NCBI GenBank assembly: GCA_007116765.1
Contig: SKHV01000325.1
Coordinates: 1-5,246, forward strand
DNA from: Prolixibacteraceae bacterium
GTDB lineage: Bacteria > Bacteroidota > Bacteroidia > Bacteroidales > Prolixibacteraceae
Length of the DNA: 5,246 nucleotides
Direction: 5' to 3'
In this document: one piece after another, positions 5,126 to 5,246 of the stretch
Layout: each line of letters begins with the position of its first letter
Position numbering within the stretch: position 1 is the stretch's first letter
The notes under the pieces: generated by a model
Told to the model about the DNA's origin: nothing
The model's input: the letters and a program-made list of their open reading frames with translations, nothing else
Database searches by the model: none
Made by a program: the position numbers and the translations under genes

Positions 5126-5246
5126 ACAGACTGTGTGAAAACGCATGTTGATAAAACCTTGAAATAGTTAATAAATAGATGATAAATATATTAATTATTT
5201 GCATGTAAAAGTTTAAATTCAACCTGTATTCAAACTGTTTTACAGA

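Larger units (their letters stand above)
4941..5246. other. Gene-free region upstream of the operon
   Basis: No reading frame here resembles a protein; the short open stretches on either strand end after a few codons. The part nearest the operon (4941-5020) must hold its promoter and leader. It contains a tandem TTGGTTA/TTGGTTG (4969-4982) and an A-rich tract before the ATG. The middle (about 5058-5125) carries a hairpin repeat and a half-palindrome. The last 85 bases are AT-rich with no structure I can name. The next gene to the right lies outside the window. Confidence 0.6.

Overview
The window looks like chromosomal DNA from a Bacteroidota (Bacteroidetes) species, most likely an environmental, non-enteric member. 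The reasons are a near-perfect Bacteroidetes-type promoter (TTTG, 19 nt, TAnnTTTG) in front of the MarR gene, the lack of clear Shine-Dalgarno sequences, and C-run/G-run palindromes of a kind I remember as dispersed repeats in that phylum. The phylum call is an inference; no rRNA or other marker gene is present.

Layout. All genes lie on the minus strand, so transcription runs from right to left. Positions 4941-5246 hold no gene; they carry a weak promoter candidate, a GGGCT/AGCCC hairpin repeat and AT-rich sequence. Positions 995-4940 form a tight three-gene operon: a crotonase-family hydratase of the bacterial methylglutaconyl-CoA hydratase (LiuC) type, a 670-residue biotin-dependent acyl-CoA carboxylase alpha subunit (biotin carboxylase plus biotin carrier domain), and an acyl-CoA dehydrogenase. 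The first junction overlaps or has a 2-nt gap, depending on the start chosen, and the second has a 2-nt gap. Together they fit branched-chain acyl-CoA (leucine/isovalerate) breakdown: dehydrogenation, biotin-dependent carboxylation, then hydration. The carboxyltransferase beta subunit and HMG-CoA lyase are not in the window.

Downstream (1-994) the DNA becomes AT-rich. It holds a MarR-family repressor gene starting with GTG, a perfect 30-bp palindrome over its promoter, and a second near-identical copy of that palindrome in front of a cation diffusion facilitator (CDF) gene. The CDF gene stops after 76 codons, just past its conserved HPFGH motif, and is probably a pseudogene. A hairpin with a T-rich tail at 31-66 may end this transcript.

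Most interesting points: the matched operator pair linking marR to the broken transporter gene, and a CCCCCC-GAA-GGGGGG repeat element lying inside the reading frame of the first operon gene, where it encodes the peptide PPSGGLGG beside the first conserved strand. I found no evidence for a wholly new defence or mobile system, and no tRNA, rRNA or CRISPR array.
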